64,000 bases of DNA from Cheilinus undulatus (lineage: Eukaryota > Chordata > Actinopteri > Labriformes > Labridae). This document shows positions 10,512 to 23,640 of the stretch, in pieces. The translations under genes were made by a program, and so were the position numbers. The notes under the pieces are model-generated. The model was not told the DNA's origin. It worked only from the letters and a program-made list of their open reading frames with translations, and searched no databases. Position 1 is the stretch's first letter. Every line of letters starts with the position of its first letter. The DNA is taken from the NCBI RefSeq assembly GCF_018320785.1, contig NC_054877.1, positions 33,502,151-33,566,150 of the forward strand. Reading direction: 5' to 3'.

Positions 10512-11879
10512 TATAGTGCCCTATAAAAGTATTCAGCCCCTTGGATGTTTTCTTTAATAATTTTATAAATTAATATAAATTATAAATTAATCATGGTTAA
10601 TTTAGATTGGCGTTTTTAAACTAAAAACACACACAAAAAACTCTTTGATGTCAAAGTGAAAACAGATTTCAACAAAGTTACGTCAATTTAAAAAAATCTG
10701 TAAGGTACATAAGTGCATTCATAAATATTCACCCTCTCCTATAGATGCACTTTGGCTTCAAACACAGCACTGAGTCTGTGTGGCTAGGTCTCAGTCAGGC
10801 TTGACTCTTCAATTTTACTCCATTCTTTGCAAAATTGCACAAGCTCTGTCAAGTTATGTGGGAGTTGGGCATGAACAGCCCTTTCCAAAGCCATAGTTCT
10901 CACGCAGACTGAATAAAATTGTCCTCCAGGATTTTCCTACATTTGCCTCATTCACTTTACCCTCTACCTTTACAATCCTTCAACTGTCAGCTGTTGAGAA
11001 GCATCCCCACAGCATGATGCTGCCACCACCGTGCTTCACAGTGAGGAGGGTGTGTTTGTGTTGATGTACAGTGGTTGGTGTCTGCCAAACATAGCATCTC
11101 GTCTGATGGCCAAAAAGCACAATTTTGGTCCCATAAGACCAAAGAACTTTCTTCCACTTAACCATGGAGTCTTCCACATGCCTTGACAAGATTTAATATG
11201 AGTTTTCAACAGTGGCTTTGTCTTTGCCATTCTTCCTTATCTACTACAGCTTGTAACTCCTTCAGAGTAGTCAGGTGTCTTGGTGGTCACTCTCACTAGT
11301 CTCCTTCTTGCACGGTCACTCACTTAGTGAGGACAACTTGATCTAGGCAGAGTTACACATGTGCTGTATTCCTTCCATTTCTTGAAGAATTTAACTGAAT
11401 TGTAGGGGATGTTTAGTGCCTTGGGAATTTTTTGTATCCATCCCCTGACTTATGCTTTTCAATACCCTTTTTTCTGAATTGCATGGATGGTTCTTTTGTC
11501 ATTATGGTGTCATGGTAGCCAAGACTACAAATGAATCAATGAGTGGACCCACAGGTGTTTTATACGACAATCACTTGAGACACATTAACTGGATTCAGGT
11601 GTTCCCAGTTGCATTAATTGTGAGACTACTAGTACCAATTAGCTGTTCTTCTGTAGAATTTGGTAGGTCACTTTAAAGGGGGTGAATATTAATGCAATCA
11701 TTTATCTGACATTAAATATGATCATTTAATTGGCATTACTTTGCAGAGATCTGTTTCACTTTGACATTGAAGAGTTTTTTTACTCAAAAAAGCCAAATTA
11801 TATTGACCATGATTGATTTATGAAATCAATAAAAGGCCAGGACATCCAATTGGGTAAATACTTTTTATAGGACCTTTAT
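10512..11879 (-). mobile_element. Tc1-like element, near full-length but dead copy A
   Basis: Both ends are present: a left TIR (GTGCCCTATAAAAGTATTC) and an inverted right TIR (AATACTTTTTATAGGACC). The minus strand carries a Tc1 transposase remnant with the typical catalytic-domain phrases KWKKVLWSYGTK, FGHQTRCYVW and VKHGGGSIMLWGCFS at about 10980-11190, and N-terminal remnants further right. The acidic residue expected in 'WSDETK' is changed to Tyr-Gly and the frame is broken in several places, so it is inactive. Copies of the same family are at 3968, 28158 and 41290. Confidence 0.8.
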
Positions 11880-13028
11880 TGCCGCATTTTATCTACAGAA
11901 AGAAGTGATAATATCCCTGGCTAAGGGTTAAGTCATTAGCAAACCTTTTTTTCCTCCCTGTGTTTCCTTCCACTTTGAAAAAACAACATTTGTGAATCTG
12001 GTTTAAAAAGAACAGAAGTCACATTATACTTTGAAGAAAGGTTACCAGTAGTAATATCACTCAACTTTGAGTTGGTATAGTGACAAGAAGTAACTCAATA
12101 TGAGGGCAAACATGGTGTTTTTGATTATCATTTACACACCATTAGCATTTCTTGTAATTACTAGAGAGGAACTCTTCAAATCATTTGGAGATTTTTAAAG
12201 TGAGAACTGTTCAGATTTTTGTTTTCAACCAGCATCAGAATATTCACCAGGCCTCCTTTAGAGCAGAGCAGACTGTGGAGAAAGAGGAGGAGAGTTTCAC
12301 CCACACACAGACAGAAGCACTGTGAGCTCTTCCTCTAATTACACATTTACTGTACGTGACTCTGTAATCCACATTTTTGAATCACTCCATCTTCAGACTA
12401 TACTTGATACATCTCCTTGATATGAGCATGTTTTTGTTTGCTGTGTCTCACCATATAATTGCTCAATAATTGTTAATTTACTGTGAAATTACATTTTAAG
12501 TGGTGCAAGAAATCATCTGGATTTAGATATTTATTATAAAATGTAATATTCATTGAGACTACGTTGAGGCTAGATGCAGAAAAATGTATGATGTAATATG
12601 ATACACATTAAGCATAATCAGTATGGTTAATGATATATTAAATATGTTAAAGACATACAAATAAGTATACTATCCTACTTGGAAAGAAGTTAATGGATCA
12701 GATTTGTTTTTAAACACCTCTGTCAGATTCCTCATTGAGCTCATGTGAGTACTGTTTCGCTGGTTATGAGACAAACTGAAAGTAAAACTTTCAAAATCCT
12801 GACTAATCTACTAGTATAAACTATGCGTTCATTAACCACAGGAGATGCTGGTCAGCCTGCCCCCCTCCATGAAAAGTCTCAGTGTTGTTATACTATGTAT
12901 GATAATAACACTCATGTAAAACCAGTCATCCAATCAGAATACTTCAGAATCAGCTGAGTTATAACAGTACGAAAGAGGCTTTTTAACAATCTTTTAAGTG
13001 ACTGAGGTTATGATCAAATAAACACTAG
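11880..13028. other. Intergenic stretch, nothing recognised
   Basis: AT-rich unique-looking DNA with no reading frame, RNA gene or clear repeat on either strand. It lies between the Tc1 copy and a palindromic MITE. Confidence 0.4.
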
Positions 13029-13029
13029 T

Positions 13030-13362
13030 TAATCATTTTATTAGGTACACATATCTAATCAGCCAATCATATGGCAGCAACAAATACATTTAGGCATGTA
13101 GACATGGTCCGGATGACCTGCTGAGTTAAAACTGAGCATTAGAGTGGGGATGAGGGCTGATTTCAGTGATCTTGACAACCAACTAACAGCCATGAGCCTT
13201 TAAAGAAAACTTTTCCCCCCGTTCTGACCTTCAGGTCTAACTTCAGCACATCATCTTGACCATGTCTACATGCCTAAATGCATTTGTTGCTGTCATGTGA
13301 TTGGCTTGTTTGATTTTTGTGTTAATAAGCAGCTGACCAGGTGTACCTAATAAAGTGACCAC
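13030..13362. mobile_element. Palindromic Tc1/mariner-derived MITE (TTATTAGGTACAC ends)
   Basis: The left half starts TTTATTAGGTACAC and carries ATTTAGGCATGTAGACATGG; the right half carries the inverted CCATGTCTACATGCCTAAAT and closes with GTGTACCTAATAAAGTGACC. These are the ends of a widespread fish Tc1/mariner family. The interior transposase gene is absent, leaving a roughly 330-bp inverted pair. A fragment of the same family is at 48537-48645. Confidence 0.7.
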
Positions 13363-13394
13363 CAAGAAGCCTTGAACTTCAGTTACAGGCCCTG

Positions 13395-13720
13395 TAAGTA
13401 TAAATGCACCTGGGATACAAAGAAACATTCAGAGCACAAGCACAAGAGGATAAGAAGAGATTAGCTGGTTTCTTTATCCCTACAACATCTGGAACCAGGT
13501 ACAGCTGCTGGGACTACGTAAACGTGTAAGTTAAAGTGCAGCGAGGCTGATGTGCCGATATCCGTATACAAAGATCAGTAGGCTGTTCGAGGTTTTGTGC
13601 TGTTGTCTACCAGCCCCAACAGGAAGAGCAGGAGGAACTGCAGGACTGGCTAGTGAAGGAGGATGACGAGGTTTTCCTTTAGTAGCAAGCTAAGGGTATG
13701 TGAAATCTGCCTAGCGTGGA
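13395..13720 (+). other. Possible small gene: TATA box and a short open frame
   Basis: A TATAAAT box lies at 13399-13405. About 150 bp downstream a frame opens after a stop at 13548 and runs 43 codons to a TAG at 13680-13682; its end is strongly acidic and not low-complexity (QQEEQEELQDW, then LVKEDDEVFL). A fair acceptor (GTTGTCTACCAG) precedes it at 13613, so it could be a terminal exon. There is no in-frame ATG, and I recognise no family. This may be chance, a pseudogene or the tail of a small peptide gene. Confidence 0.2.
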
Positions 13721-13929
13721 AATCAAATGGAACATGATGTAATTAAATACTTGCTATTTTCTGATATTATTATGAATTTTCCTTCTGGGATTTTTTTTAA
13801 TAATCTTTTTCCTCTATTTAGACAGTTCATGTAGTAGAAGCACTATCATCATGGGGTAAAATTACTCAATTTAAAATAAAAGTCCTGCTAGTTCATTTCA
13901 AAGTTTATATATGGAATGAGGAAAATCAG

Positions 13930-14270
13930 AATATTAGATTTACTATGTTACAATACGATATGCTACGATTTGATAAGATTTTTTACAGAATGATATGATA
14001 CGATATGATACAAAATTATTTAAAATGTTACTGTATGGCACCACAGACTATGTTATGAGATATATGTTATACAATTTTAAATGATTCGATATATTACATT
14101 ATGATTTGATATGACATGATTTTATATGGTACAGTACACTATGATGTGATGTTACGATACAATATGCTATATTCATACGATAAGATACGATTTGATTTGT
14201 TATGGTACGATACAATATGTTGTGATATGGTGATATGTTATGATACACTATGATTTGATACACTTTATTG
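13930..14270. repeat. Degenerate ATGATACGAT-type tandem repeat
   Basis: The stretch is built from repeated variants of TACGATATGATA / GATATGATAC with 5-bp and 10-bp periodicity, with clear phase slips. It is a decayed AT-rich minisatellite. The 101-codon minus-strand open frame across it is a product of the repeat. Confidence 0.6.
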
Positions 14271-15105
14271 CACCCTTGGGGAATTTCTCTTTGACTGCAA
14301 GTAGTGCATACATTCAGCAGCAGTAATAAACCGTAGTTATGAATATTCACGGTAAAAGCAGTCCAAATATTAAACACACAATCAACATGAACACAAAGTA
14401 GCATATATAAATACTAAGGAAAAACAACAAACCACGTAGATTGCTCATCAACCATATGATACCAGATTTGCATTGGAATAGTGATTATATTGTTGTAGTG
14501 AAATACAGTCACATTCATCCAGGATCCAGTCCTTCCACTTGTTTTGTGTGACTGATAGAACAACAAAACTTACTAAGGAAAAAGAGAAAATGTAGATCAC
14601 TGAATTTAAAGGAAAAATAGGAGGTCCAGAAGGCTTAACCTCTGAAACGCTGGGCAGCTTTGTTGGACAAAAATATGTATACTTTTAACACTGACAATTT
14701 GTTTCAGCATTTTTTCATACAGACTTACATTCATAACAACCCATCACATTTTGAAAATACTTAATAGTGATAAAATAAGCAGCTAAGCACCTGGAAATGT
14801 ATTATTTAACATCTGTTATGTAATAAAACTACACTAAAGCGCAAGGACTTCAGACAATCTGTCCTCCTTATAGTCGGATGTAGTGATACGTTCAATGTAA
14901 TAACTGTTGAAAAAGAAATGTAAGAACCCTCCAACGAGCAACAAGAACCACAAAAAGTTTGTTCCATGTAGTTTTCAGTTTAAGTATGATGTTCTTTTCA
15001 TCTAACTGCATTTCTTTTATAATGCTTTTCATGTAATTCTGACAGTCCTGTTAAAAGTGCACATATATTACAAACATTTGTACATCCACCCCATCTCTTA
15101 TTTAT
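14271..15105. other. Intergenic stretch, nothing recognised
   Basis: AT-rich DNA without convincing coding frames or known repeats. Confidence 0.35.
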
Positions 15106-15109
15106 ACTT

Positions 15110-15430
15110 CTTAACCAGTTGAGATCTGGAGCCTATTTCAGCTGCAGTTGGGCAAGGGGTGGGGTACACCCTGGACTGGTCGACAGTTAATCACAGGATT
15201 GGCATAAAGAGACAAACAAGCTGCCACTCCTAAATCCACACCAAGGGACAATTTAGAGTCAGAAATCAACCTAACAAGCAAGTTTTGGTCTGTGGGAGGA
15301 AGTCGGAGTACCTGCAGAGAACCCACACAAGAACGAGATGGTCATGCAAGCTCCACACAGAAAGGCCCTGTCAAACAAGGAGTCAAATCTTGGACCTTCT
15401 TGCTTTTTTAGGCAACAGTATGAACTACTG
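15110..15430 (+). mobile_element. Common teleost interspersed repeat, second copy
   Basis: Same family as 7912-8180 and better preserved: GGAGCCTATTTCAGCTGCAG, GGGTACACCCTGGACTGG, CAATTTAGAGTCAGAAATCA, GTCTGTGGGAGGAAG and CAAGCTCCACACAGAAAGGC appear in the usual order. No coding capacity. Confidence 0.6.
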
Positions 15431-15959
15431 AAGCACTATGCAGCACACATATAATACAACATTAAAGGATTCCAAGAAAACATGAGGAAACATGATCCAT
15501 TGGTAAGAATAAATATTTGTTTTGCAAAAATATTTGTGTATTTCCTCTTTTTATGAGCCCAGTGGTTGTTGATATTCTTAGTGATCGTCAGCATGCCCTG
15601 AGTGTAGAGACTGTTGTCATTGATATGGATGGCTCAGGTTGTTTCTGTGGCTCCCTTTCCCTCCCTCCAAAGTTTCTCACTGTATCCATTGTCCTCTTTA
15701 AATTGGGGCATAGAAGCACTTGAATATTGTTTAAAAAATTAATACAATAGTGTGTTGTAAACCTGATAACATCTAAACTTTTGGAAAAATATTTTACAGA
15801 TTAAGAAAATAAATATGTCTTTTGGAATTAAGTCATCATAATGGCAGCAATGGGTTAAATAGATTTGTGAAACTTCAATTTAGCTGTAGATCAAGTCACA
15901 CGAGTACTTATAACAACCTCATTCAGAGGAAGAACACACAAAACCATGAAGACCGCATA

Positions 15960-18900
15960 CAACTTAAGGATTTTATTCTTAAAAAAGCAATGGTATTCTC
16001 ATGTCAAGCAAACAATGGAACCATTTAATATTAGTACTGTTCCATATCACAAAATGAGTTATGAAAGAATAATTAAACCACACAAATGATACATTTTTTG
16101 GAATAAATTAATCAGCGTAACAAAAAGAAATAAAAACATGCTTGTACTTAGGTGTTGAACAGGAAATATTGAAACTCCAATGCTCAAAAAATTTAAGACA
16201 CCTGAGAATATAAATATCAAAACAGCTTCTTGCAGCAAGTATTTAGTTCCACAGTTCCTCCTCGTCACCTCTACTAAAGCTAAGAGGAGTTTTAAAAATT
16301 ACATTAATGTAAAAATTAGGCATCAATTTAAAAAAACATCCATTTCTGTACAATGTGCATATCTGAATTAGTGTGGTGACACGAGAATTCATTGCAGTAT
16401 TTTTCTTTCGCAGCGAGGCAGCGAAAAATTAAATCCAAAGTGGATAACGTTCGTCTGACATCGAGCCACATTCAGTGATATGAACAGATAGATTTGGACT
16501 GAGCTCTTATTTTTAAATCTGCAGTGAAGTGACAGTCTACAGGTATTATTTTAAACTTAAATACCTCTATTAAGCCTCTGCCTGAGTCCACAGCAAGTCT
16601 TTCCCTTGGTGTCTAAAACTCCTGATGGGAGGTTATTTCACTACTGTATAATAACACCAGAATTCACCAAGGCAGAGAGGAGGAGGAGATTCTGCTGCTA
16701 CACAGCAGTCGTAGTGACTTTGCATAATAAGACATGAGGAAGATAAGGATACACATCAGATTATCTAGGTGATAAAAAATGTTTCTGAAATCCAAGGCTC
16801 AGTGGCTTTGTAGAAGGTTCTGAGACAGGATGGATGGATTCTGTACAGACACTGCAAACAAAATGAGTGAGGTATGTTCTTACTGTGGTATTATAGCTTT
16901 GAGATGCGCACAGAGTTTATATGAGAAGATGCTCCTATCCATGAGAGGAGAGAAGAGGTTATGTCCATTTGGAGACCTAGAAAACAAGCATGTGTCCCTT
17001 TTGTTTAACAGTCCAAGTGTTCAAGGTTTCTGCCAGCAGTAACCCCAAAACCGTAAACAGATCGAACCTCTGCAGAAGTAATGAGTACAAGTTTTCAAAG
17101 CTCTCATAAGAATGAGACAACAGTGAAATGTGGATGGTGCAAAGATGAATTATGAAGTCTTTCTCCTTGATTTTAGAGTGGAGGAGACTGTCAACAGATC
17201 TGGAAATGTAACTGAAGCATTTTTCCTTAAAGAAAACAAACAAAAACACACAAATTCCACATTAAGAGATAGCCTGGAGGACTAAGCGAACACTAAAAAA
17301 AATCTAAAAACTACAGCTACCCAGTTCTTTTTATCACGCCCTCTAAAGCACTTGGACAAAAAAGGCAGTTTTAAAAACCAATGGTTATCAACACACTAGC
17401 AAAGTTCCATGGTGCTTGCTCTTAGAAGCATAGTAACAGTGCAAGCCGTTACAATATTCAGCCAAACACAACTGTAAGAAAAAAGTGCCATATTGCAAAT
17501 GAGTATCTGTAATGAGCCCAAAGGATGGGCCTGATAAACCTGTACATTGATCCAACTGTAAACATGGTGCAAAGTAGTTATGACATCGTTTAAGGCTTTT
17601 TAGATTTTCCTGAAGAAGTGTTAATCTCTGAGATAAAGGAACGTGTCCATAAACTGGACAAAACAGTGTGGAAACATACAAGAAAACAAAAAAGAAAAAC
17701 AATCCAAGCTCTATAGTCAGACACAGTCACTGTGTGTACTTTGATGCTAGTATAGTTATTTTAGGGTGAAATTCCTGAAAACATGAGGATTGGCGATCCT
17801 TTTGGTAGATATAAGAATGTTTCGGTGACATCTTTTCCAAATATCATTAATATACTTGTTTTTTCCTCTCACAGATGTAACAAATAGCATAAGTAATGAT
17901 TATGTCCTCTTTGTATGCGTCACTCTTGTATTATTCATGCTGCTGGTTTGACGTAACACCTACTTTGAGTTGAGGCATCACCTTTTTCTATTAGTTTCAT
18001 CTGTGCTTTTGCAAAATGTACACAACAATAAAGGTCTAGTGTTAGGGTTGTCAGAATTTTAAATTCTTTGATACCACTTTTAAATACTACTATCTCTTTT
18101 GTTATAATGATCAATGGTATGACAAAGTACCAAAGCACAAAAACACTTCAGATCCTGCTGCAAGCAAGAGTGCACTGTAAATTGCACAAATATATCAACG
18201 TTTCATCACCAAGAAGTTGCTAACATGTTTGAGCAATTTAGGCAGTGTTCAAGAGTTTGCTGACATTATCTGATAGAGTCATTTACCCTTTACAAACCTG
18301 ATTTATAAAACAAGATACAGCAATGACAGAGCTGAAAGCATTATTTTCTGTCTGTATGTGCGTGTGTCCATACATTCTTTTGGGGAATTCTTGCTAATGT
18401 GCCATCTCAGGATCCCTTTGAGGGATCTATCTTCGAACTCCACAGTAATGTCCACACTGGCTCAAACATGAGCCGACTCTATTTCAGAGGTCATAGGTCA
18501 AAGGATAAGGATACTGGGCCTCATGTTTATACCTTGCCTTTAAGTGTTCACGATACCATAAAAACCACCCCAGCCCTTCTTCTTGACCAACCATCCTTCT
18601 TCCCCTGTTCAGGAATTGAAACCTTGCAGACGCATATAACTGACAGGTGGTAGTTCTAGTTGGATGACAATAACTTCTATCTTTTGTTGGTGTGATATCG
18701 AAAAAAACTTATGATCCTTACTTGAATTGCATTTGTTTAAAATCATGACAACCCTAACGGGTGTTAGGTTTACTGAGTTGCCCTGATGTAATGATTTTTA
18801 TGCTAATTTTGTTTTCTACACAAAGTTCTGACACATTAGATCTCTTTGCCTTAAACCCCTGATCTTTTTCTGTACTTTTCTGACCTGATAAGCGGAATGA

Positions 18901-20689
18901 ACAGTTTTATTCTGCAGGTAGCAGACTCAAAGTCAAGATTAACTTATGTCTTGTTTCCCAAAATATTTTTTAATACCATCGCACACACACTTTCTCCAAA
19001 TCTGTCACTAAGAATAAGTAAATAAAAGCACATACACACAGACGCTCACAGGCAATGCCCTCCTATCAAGCGTATACTTTCCCCCCTAATATAAGGACTA
19101 CTATTCATCATGTTTTATTTCTCCTGCTAGTAGCATTGCCATTATTCTACGTTAAAAGCTTAAAGCTTATATACATTTGCATCAGTATTAGACATAATAC
19201 TACTGTGTATTATGTGTTAGCATTTCATTTAGGATAACTGATCTAGGCGTAAGGATGCCGTGCAAACAGCTCTTCTACAGTGAAGTTTGAGCCACTTTCT
19301 GGCAAAATTTATATTTGATCTACATTTAAATTCAATACACAAGAAAAAAATATCAACAAATTGCGCCACTGATGGTTACTAATGTCATTAAAATAAAGGA
19401 ATGTGTCACCACTAAAACTTCTAAATGGAATCAGCAAAGCTCATTAATAAAGAAAAGCTAAAAGACTTCTAGTCACTGCCTCGCTATCAAACATCACAAT
19501 ATTGTGCTACCCATGTTAAAGAAACGGTACTGAAAAGCACAACAACAATCTACATATAAACCACTAGAAAACAGAGTAGTTTTGGCTGATGATGTATGTG
19601 CAGACTATTACAGATAATGTGATAAAATCCCTGCAATTTGTGAAAGTGTTTCAGTTTGAGAGAGTGAGGTTTTATAGGGTTGGGCTGAATTTGATAGATA
19701 AAATCTGCTTTAAGATTCCAAATTTTATCGTATCCTGAGAGAAAAGAAAACAAAGTATGTTGAAATTCAAAAGCACATTTATTCTCATATGGTTTAGGCT
19801 GCCATAAACATGTCATAAACGACAAACTTGTACGATTTTGGTTCATAAAAGTAAACTATGCATATAAATATTCTCTGTGGGGTTTTGTTGTTTAACATGT
19901 TTTACTTGAAGTGAAATGAAAGCTTCATATTCAGCTTAGGTTGCATATAAATAGGACCGCATTATGGCAGAAATATTTTTACAGGTTTATATGCATCAAT
20001 GTGATGTAGTACCCTGACTTTTTACTGTTTTTAACTGAATGGCTCAACCAAAACCATCCCATCAATGCAGCTGATCTATTGAAAGGTTATTACCAGTTCA
20101 TATCTTCATCATGAGACAGGGCATCAGAAACACTGCATACCTAAACCACTTTGGAATGAATGTGTCCATGTCTATGACTGGCTTTACCTCCTTTTCTTGT
20201 GTATAATGATCATGCAGCAATTCATTCCTTTCGTACTTCCTTAAAGGGAAGTGTAGCTAAAAATCTGACAGCTAGCTCCAGTTTTTTTATTTTTGTAAAC
20301 TTTATACCCATGCTTACATGTAACTAACATTTTAAGTAGAGTGCAGTAGGTCCAAAACTTGCTTTCAGGAAATGATTTATGGAATCAAAAAGCACATTTC
20401 TTAGCAAATCACTAGCTCTCTTTGGAACTTTGCTGATACCCAACCCTAGTTTTGTTAGATAGGAGGATAGTGGTTGCAAGACTCATCCATGTGGATAGAG
20501 AGATGAAGCTACATTTCCCTCACATCCAGCTCTGTGTGTGTTTTAGGTGTGTGCATGTGTCATGTGCACATTTTTTGTCCAGCACAGCGATGCTGAACAC
20601 CGATCAGTGGATCTGATTGTAGCTGGTTGACTTGAAACCACCGTGACCTTCTGTGCCTCTGTCGGGAAACCCTCCGACAGGGACCATCT
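15960..20689 (-). other. Probable long 3' UTR of the KLF9/13-type gene
   Basis: About 4.7 kb directly downstream of the KLF stop contain no transposon that I recognise and no coding frame, in contrast to the repeat-dense DNA around them. On the minus strand a polyadenylation-type GAATAAAATCC lies near 15968-15978. KLF9-group genes are known for long 3' UTRs. The extent is inferred. A perfect DR1 nuclear-receptor motif (AGGTCA-T-AGGTCA) lies at 18488-18500. Confidence 0.4.
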
Positions 20690-23640
20690 TTAATGGTGCA
20701 TGGCAAGGCTGGAAGAGGACCCCTTGTTGCGTCCCAACATGGAGGGCTGGAAGTCGGGGTGACGGCGGGCATGCTTGATCAGATGGTCACTGCGCATAAA
20801 ACGCTTGTCGCATAGTGGGCAGAGGAAGCGCTTCTCCCCTGTGTGGGTGCGGGTGTGGCGGGCAAGCTCGTCAGAGCGGGCAAACTTCTTCTCACAGTCA
20901 GGCCAAGTGCACGGGAAGGGCCTTTCACCTGTAGCGTGAAGGAAGAGAACAAGAGAAGAGAAACATTCAGTTTAATATCAACTTTGCAGCAGGCCATCAT
21001 TACCATTACATAGAAAATAAACATCTAATTGTTCATGGTAATAAGTGAAATATGAATTTCTTTAATTGGAAGGATAGATAACTCTTCACCTAATGCCAAG
21101 TCCCTTTTTTACAATATGTTACACACAACCATTGTTTAGCATTAGTTTGAGCATATGAAAATTATTAAAATAATGTTATTCAAAGATCCATAGATTGGAC
21201 TGATTGTCCAATAAGTTTCAAAAAGCAAGAATAAAAAGTACATTTCCTTTGCTGTCCAACAACAAAAAATTTAGAGGGATGCACAATATTGGATTTTTGC
21301 TGATATCTGATTTGCATATTCTGTTCAGCCGATACCGATATCTAGATATGTTTTACATAACTCAAAATTTAGTCCTTTGAACACAATTTAAGGCTTGAGG
21401 ATAAAAAAGGAAAAAAAATGCACATTAAAGTTTAAAGAATGAGGATGAATAAAGAAAAAGATCAACATACACAGGTCTGTTGATCCAGCCTAAAGCTCCA
21501 CTAATTTATTAGTTTATATGGCCAAATTTTACAGTCAATATATACTGATATTCATGGCCAAAATACCTGATGTTAACATCGGCAGAAATTTTATCTGCCG
21601 ATACCTATATTTGCCTATTTTTTAGCTAATATCTGCTGATACTAATATCAGGCCAATAATATTGTGCATCCCTATAAATTAAAACCAAAAAGTAAATTAG
21701 CTATCGCATTAAAATCCACAATATCCAAAGATTCATCTGGGCCAGTAATTGTTATTTTACTTGTGATATTACCATTCAAAAAAGACAAAAGGTACCAATG
21801 TTGCATAACGCATTTGATGATCACTTAATCGTTGCTATATTACAGTATTCTAACACTAATAGTTGCAATACAACTATCAATGTGTCTTGGTGCATTGTGC
21901 GGCATCCATATTAGTCTAAGTTTATTCCTTTAAACTAATATGCATGTGCTCTCATCAGACAAAAGAAAGCAGGTTGGTTTTGTGAACTTGCATTTTCTGT
22001 TGAGAAAAGCACAGATTTTTTCATCTGAATTTAAGCTGATCACCTTAAATACCCAGATAAAGACACTAATCTACTGCCTGGATCACTTTTATGAAACATG
22101 CTGAAGACAAAAATGTTCATCTCTTCGTAGTTAAATACGTGACAAAACATATCTAGGATTTAGATGGTCCAGATTAGTCTCCCTAAGCTACCACTAGCCT
22201 TAATCTCTGGCAGGCAACATGAGTAAAACCGGGATAAGCGAGTAGGATGCTCGGTGCCATTTTCAAGATCACAAAGCCAGGCCACGTTGTTGTTGCAGAA
22301 CTCTTTGAGGGCGTTCCCACCACAGTTTCTTTCAGCCGTTTCCTGTCCTTAATCCGTTTGCGCCTGCTCAGTGACCCCGAACGCACCAATTCCCCTCATT
22401 TTGAGCAAAATCACATGCACAGTTTGAGTCAGGGGTACAGCTCCGCCAACAGGTGGGTGTACAACTTACTACATGACGGTTTTTGTTTAACATCGATCGT
22501 GCCACTACACTGCTAGATTATGATTGTTTAAGCCAGTCATTAAGTATACAAACGACTACAGCAGACAGAAAGGGGGCGCATCCACCAGCATTTCGCACAT
22601 TTTTTTTTCAGATATTTAATAAATATTTTACACTGCAGTGAATACAGTTGTATTTAAGCATTAGCGGACGCCATGAAACTATAAAAAAAAACCCTGTCCA
22701 AAACATCCAGCACAGGCTGCTGCTGCCATCAACTGGAGAGGCAACGACCGACGATGAACTCGTTGCTCCGACGTTTAGGTTTCATCTTACGTTCATTTCA
22801 TATGCAAATCCAGTCGGGAGGAAGACCTTCGTCACCGATTTTAACGTCCAGCCCAGTTCTTTTGTTAGTTTACTTCTTTGTCAGTGCTCGGAAGGGGAGT
22901 TTTCTGTCTTCCCTTCTTTGTTTGACCACGTTAATGCACCGAGTCGGGGTAAACATACAGGAATTAGCTTACTACCATCACGCTGCTAAGAGATACCACT
23001 AAAGCACAAAGACAAAACTTCTCATATATCTCCATACAGTGAGATTACAATATGGGCGTGTGTGCCACCAACTTAGCAGAAGTTGTGTTCACATTTTCAG
23101 CTAGCGATACATGTGAGCTGCTGCTGTCCTCGTACCTGTGTGTGTCCGGATGTGTGCCTTCAGGTGGGACGATTTCCCGTAAACTCTGTCGCATCCGTCA
23201 AAAGTGCACTGGTGTCGCTTCACCGGGGAGCGCGGGGCCCCCACGCCTCCTCCTCCTCCCCCCCTCAGCTGCTGCTGCTGTCCGGGCACCGGGGTGGCGG
23301 AGGGGGTCATGGTAGGGGTGGTTGGGTCGGACAACGTGGTGTAGCCGCTCTCCCCTCCACACGAGGAGTTACTGCTCTCCGAGTAGGCCGACATGGGGCG
23401 GAACTTACCGTGGAGGTCGGTTAGAATACCGGCCACCGCCATCATGTTCGCCCCCTCCAGCCTTAGCGTCTCGCGCACTTCCCTGTCCTCACTCGACCCG
23501 TCGGGCTCCCCAGGGAGAAGGCCCACCATGGCCGGCTGGCTGGCGGGGGCGACCGGGGTGGGTCTGTGCAGGACAGGACCGCTGGATATCGACACCAAAC
23601 ACTCGGCAGCGAAATAATCAGATGAAGCAGTCAACGACAT
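20690..23640 (-). CDS. Kruppel-like transcription factor, KLF9/KLF13 subgroup
   Basis: Two coding exons, 23136-23640 and 20690-20928, join in phase to 744 nt (247 aa). The N-terminus [13 protein letters not shown] is the Sin3-interaction-type motif of the KLF9/13/14/16 group (KLF13 has [11 protein letters not shown]). A Ser/Thr/Pro- and Gly-rich middle follows, then three C2H2 fingers: [40 protein letters not shown] and [17 protein letters not shown], with HARRH closing the third. Such proteins bind GC/CACCC boxes and mostly repress. Length (KLF9 244 aa) and the PFPCTWPDC and PSML tail favour KLF9; the N-terminus favours KLF13. The TGEKR linker is standard, but finger 2 has HTRTH where relatives have HYRTH. 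The intron falls in the linker after finger 1, as in the family. Confidence 0.88.
20929..23135 (-). other. KLF gene intron with a hAT-type MITE
   Basis: A 2.2-kb intron with donor GTACGA (reading minus) at the right and acceptor CTACAG at the left. It contains the palindromic element at 21275-21673. From about 22200 to 23100 GC rises and several short frames open on both strands, but none matches a known protein; this may be promoter-proximal regulatory DNA. Confidence 0.5.
21275..21673. mobile_element. Palindromic hAT-type MITE
   Basis: The left end AGGGATGCACAATATTGG is mirrored by CCAATAATATTGTGCATCCC at the right end, and further inverted similarity (CCGATACCGATATCT against GCCGATACCTATATTTGCC) runs inward. 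GGGATGCAC ends are typical of abundant fish hAT MITEs. About 400 bp, no gene. Flanks (AAAATTTA and ATAAATTA) could be a diverged 8-bp target duplication. Confidence 0.7.

Noticed and set aside
14099-14404. 101-codon open frame on the minus strand
   Set aside because: Produced by the ATGATAC-type repeat and adjacent AT-rich DNA.
22183-22989. Cluster of open frames in the KLF intron
   Set aside because: No frame resembles a known protein, none has splice partners, and frames open on both strands as expected in GC-rich DNA.
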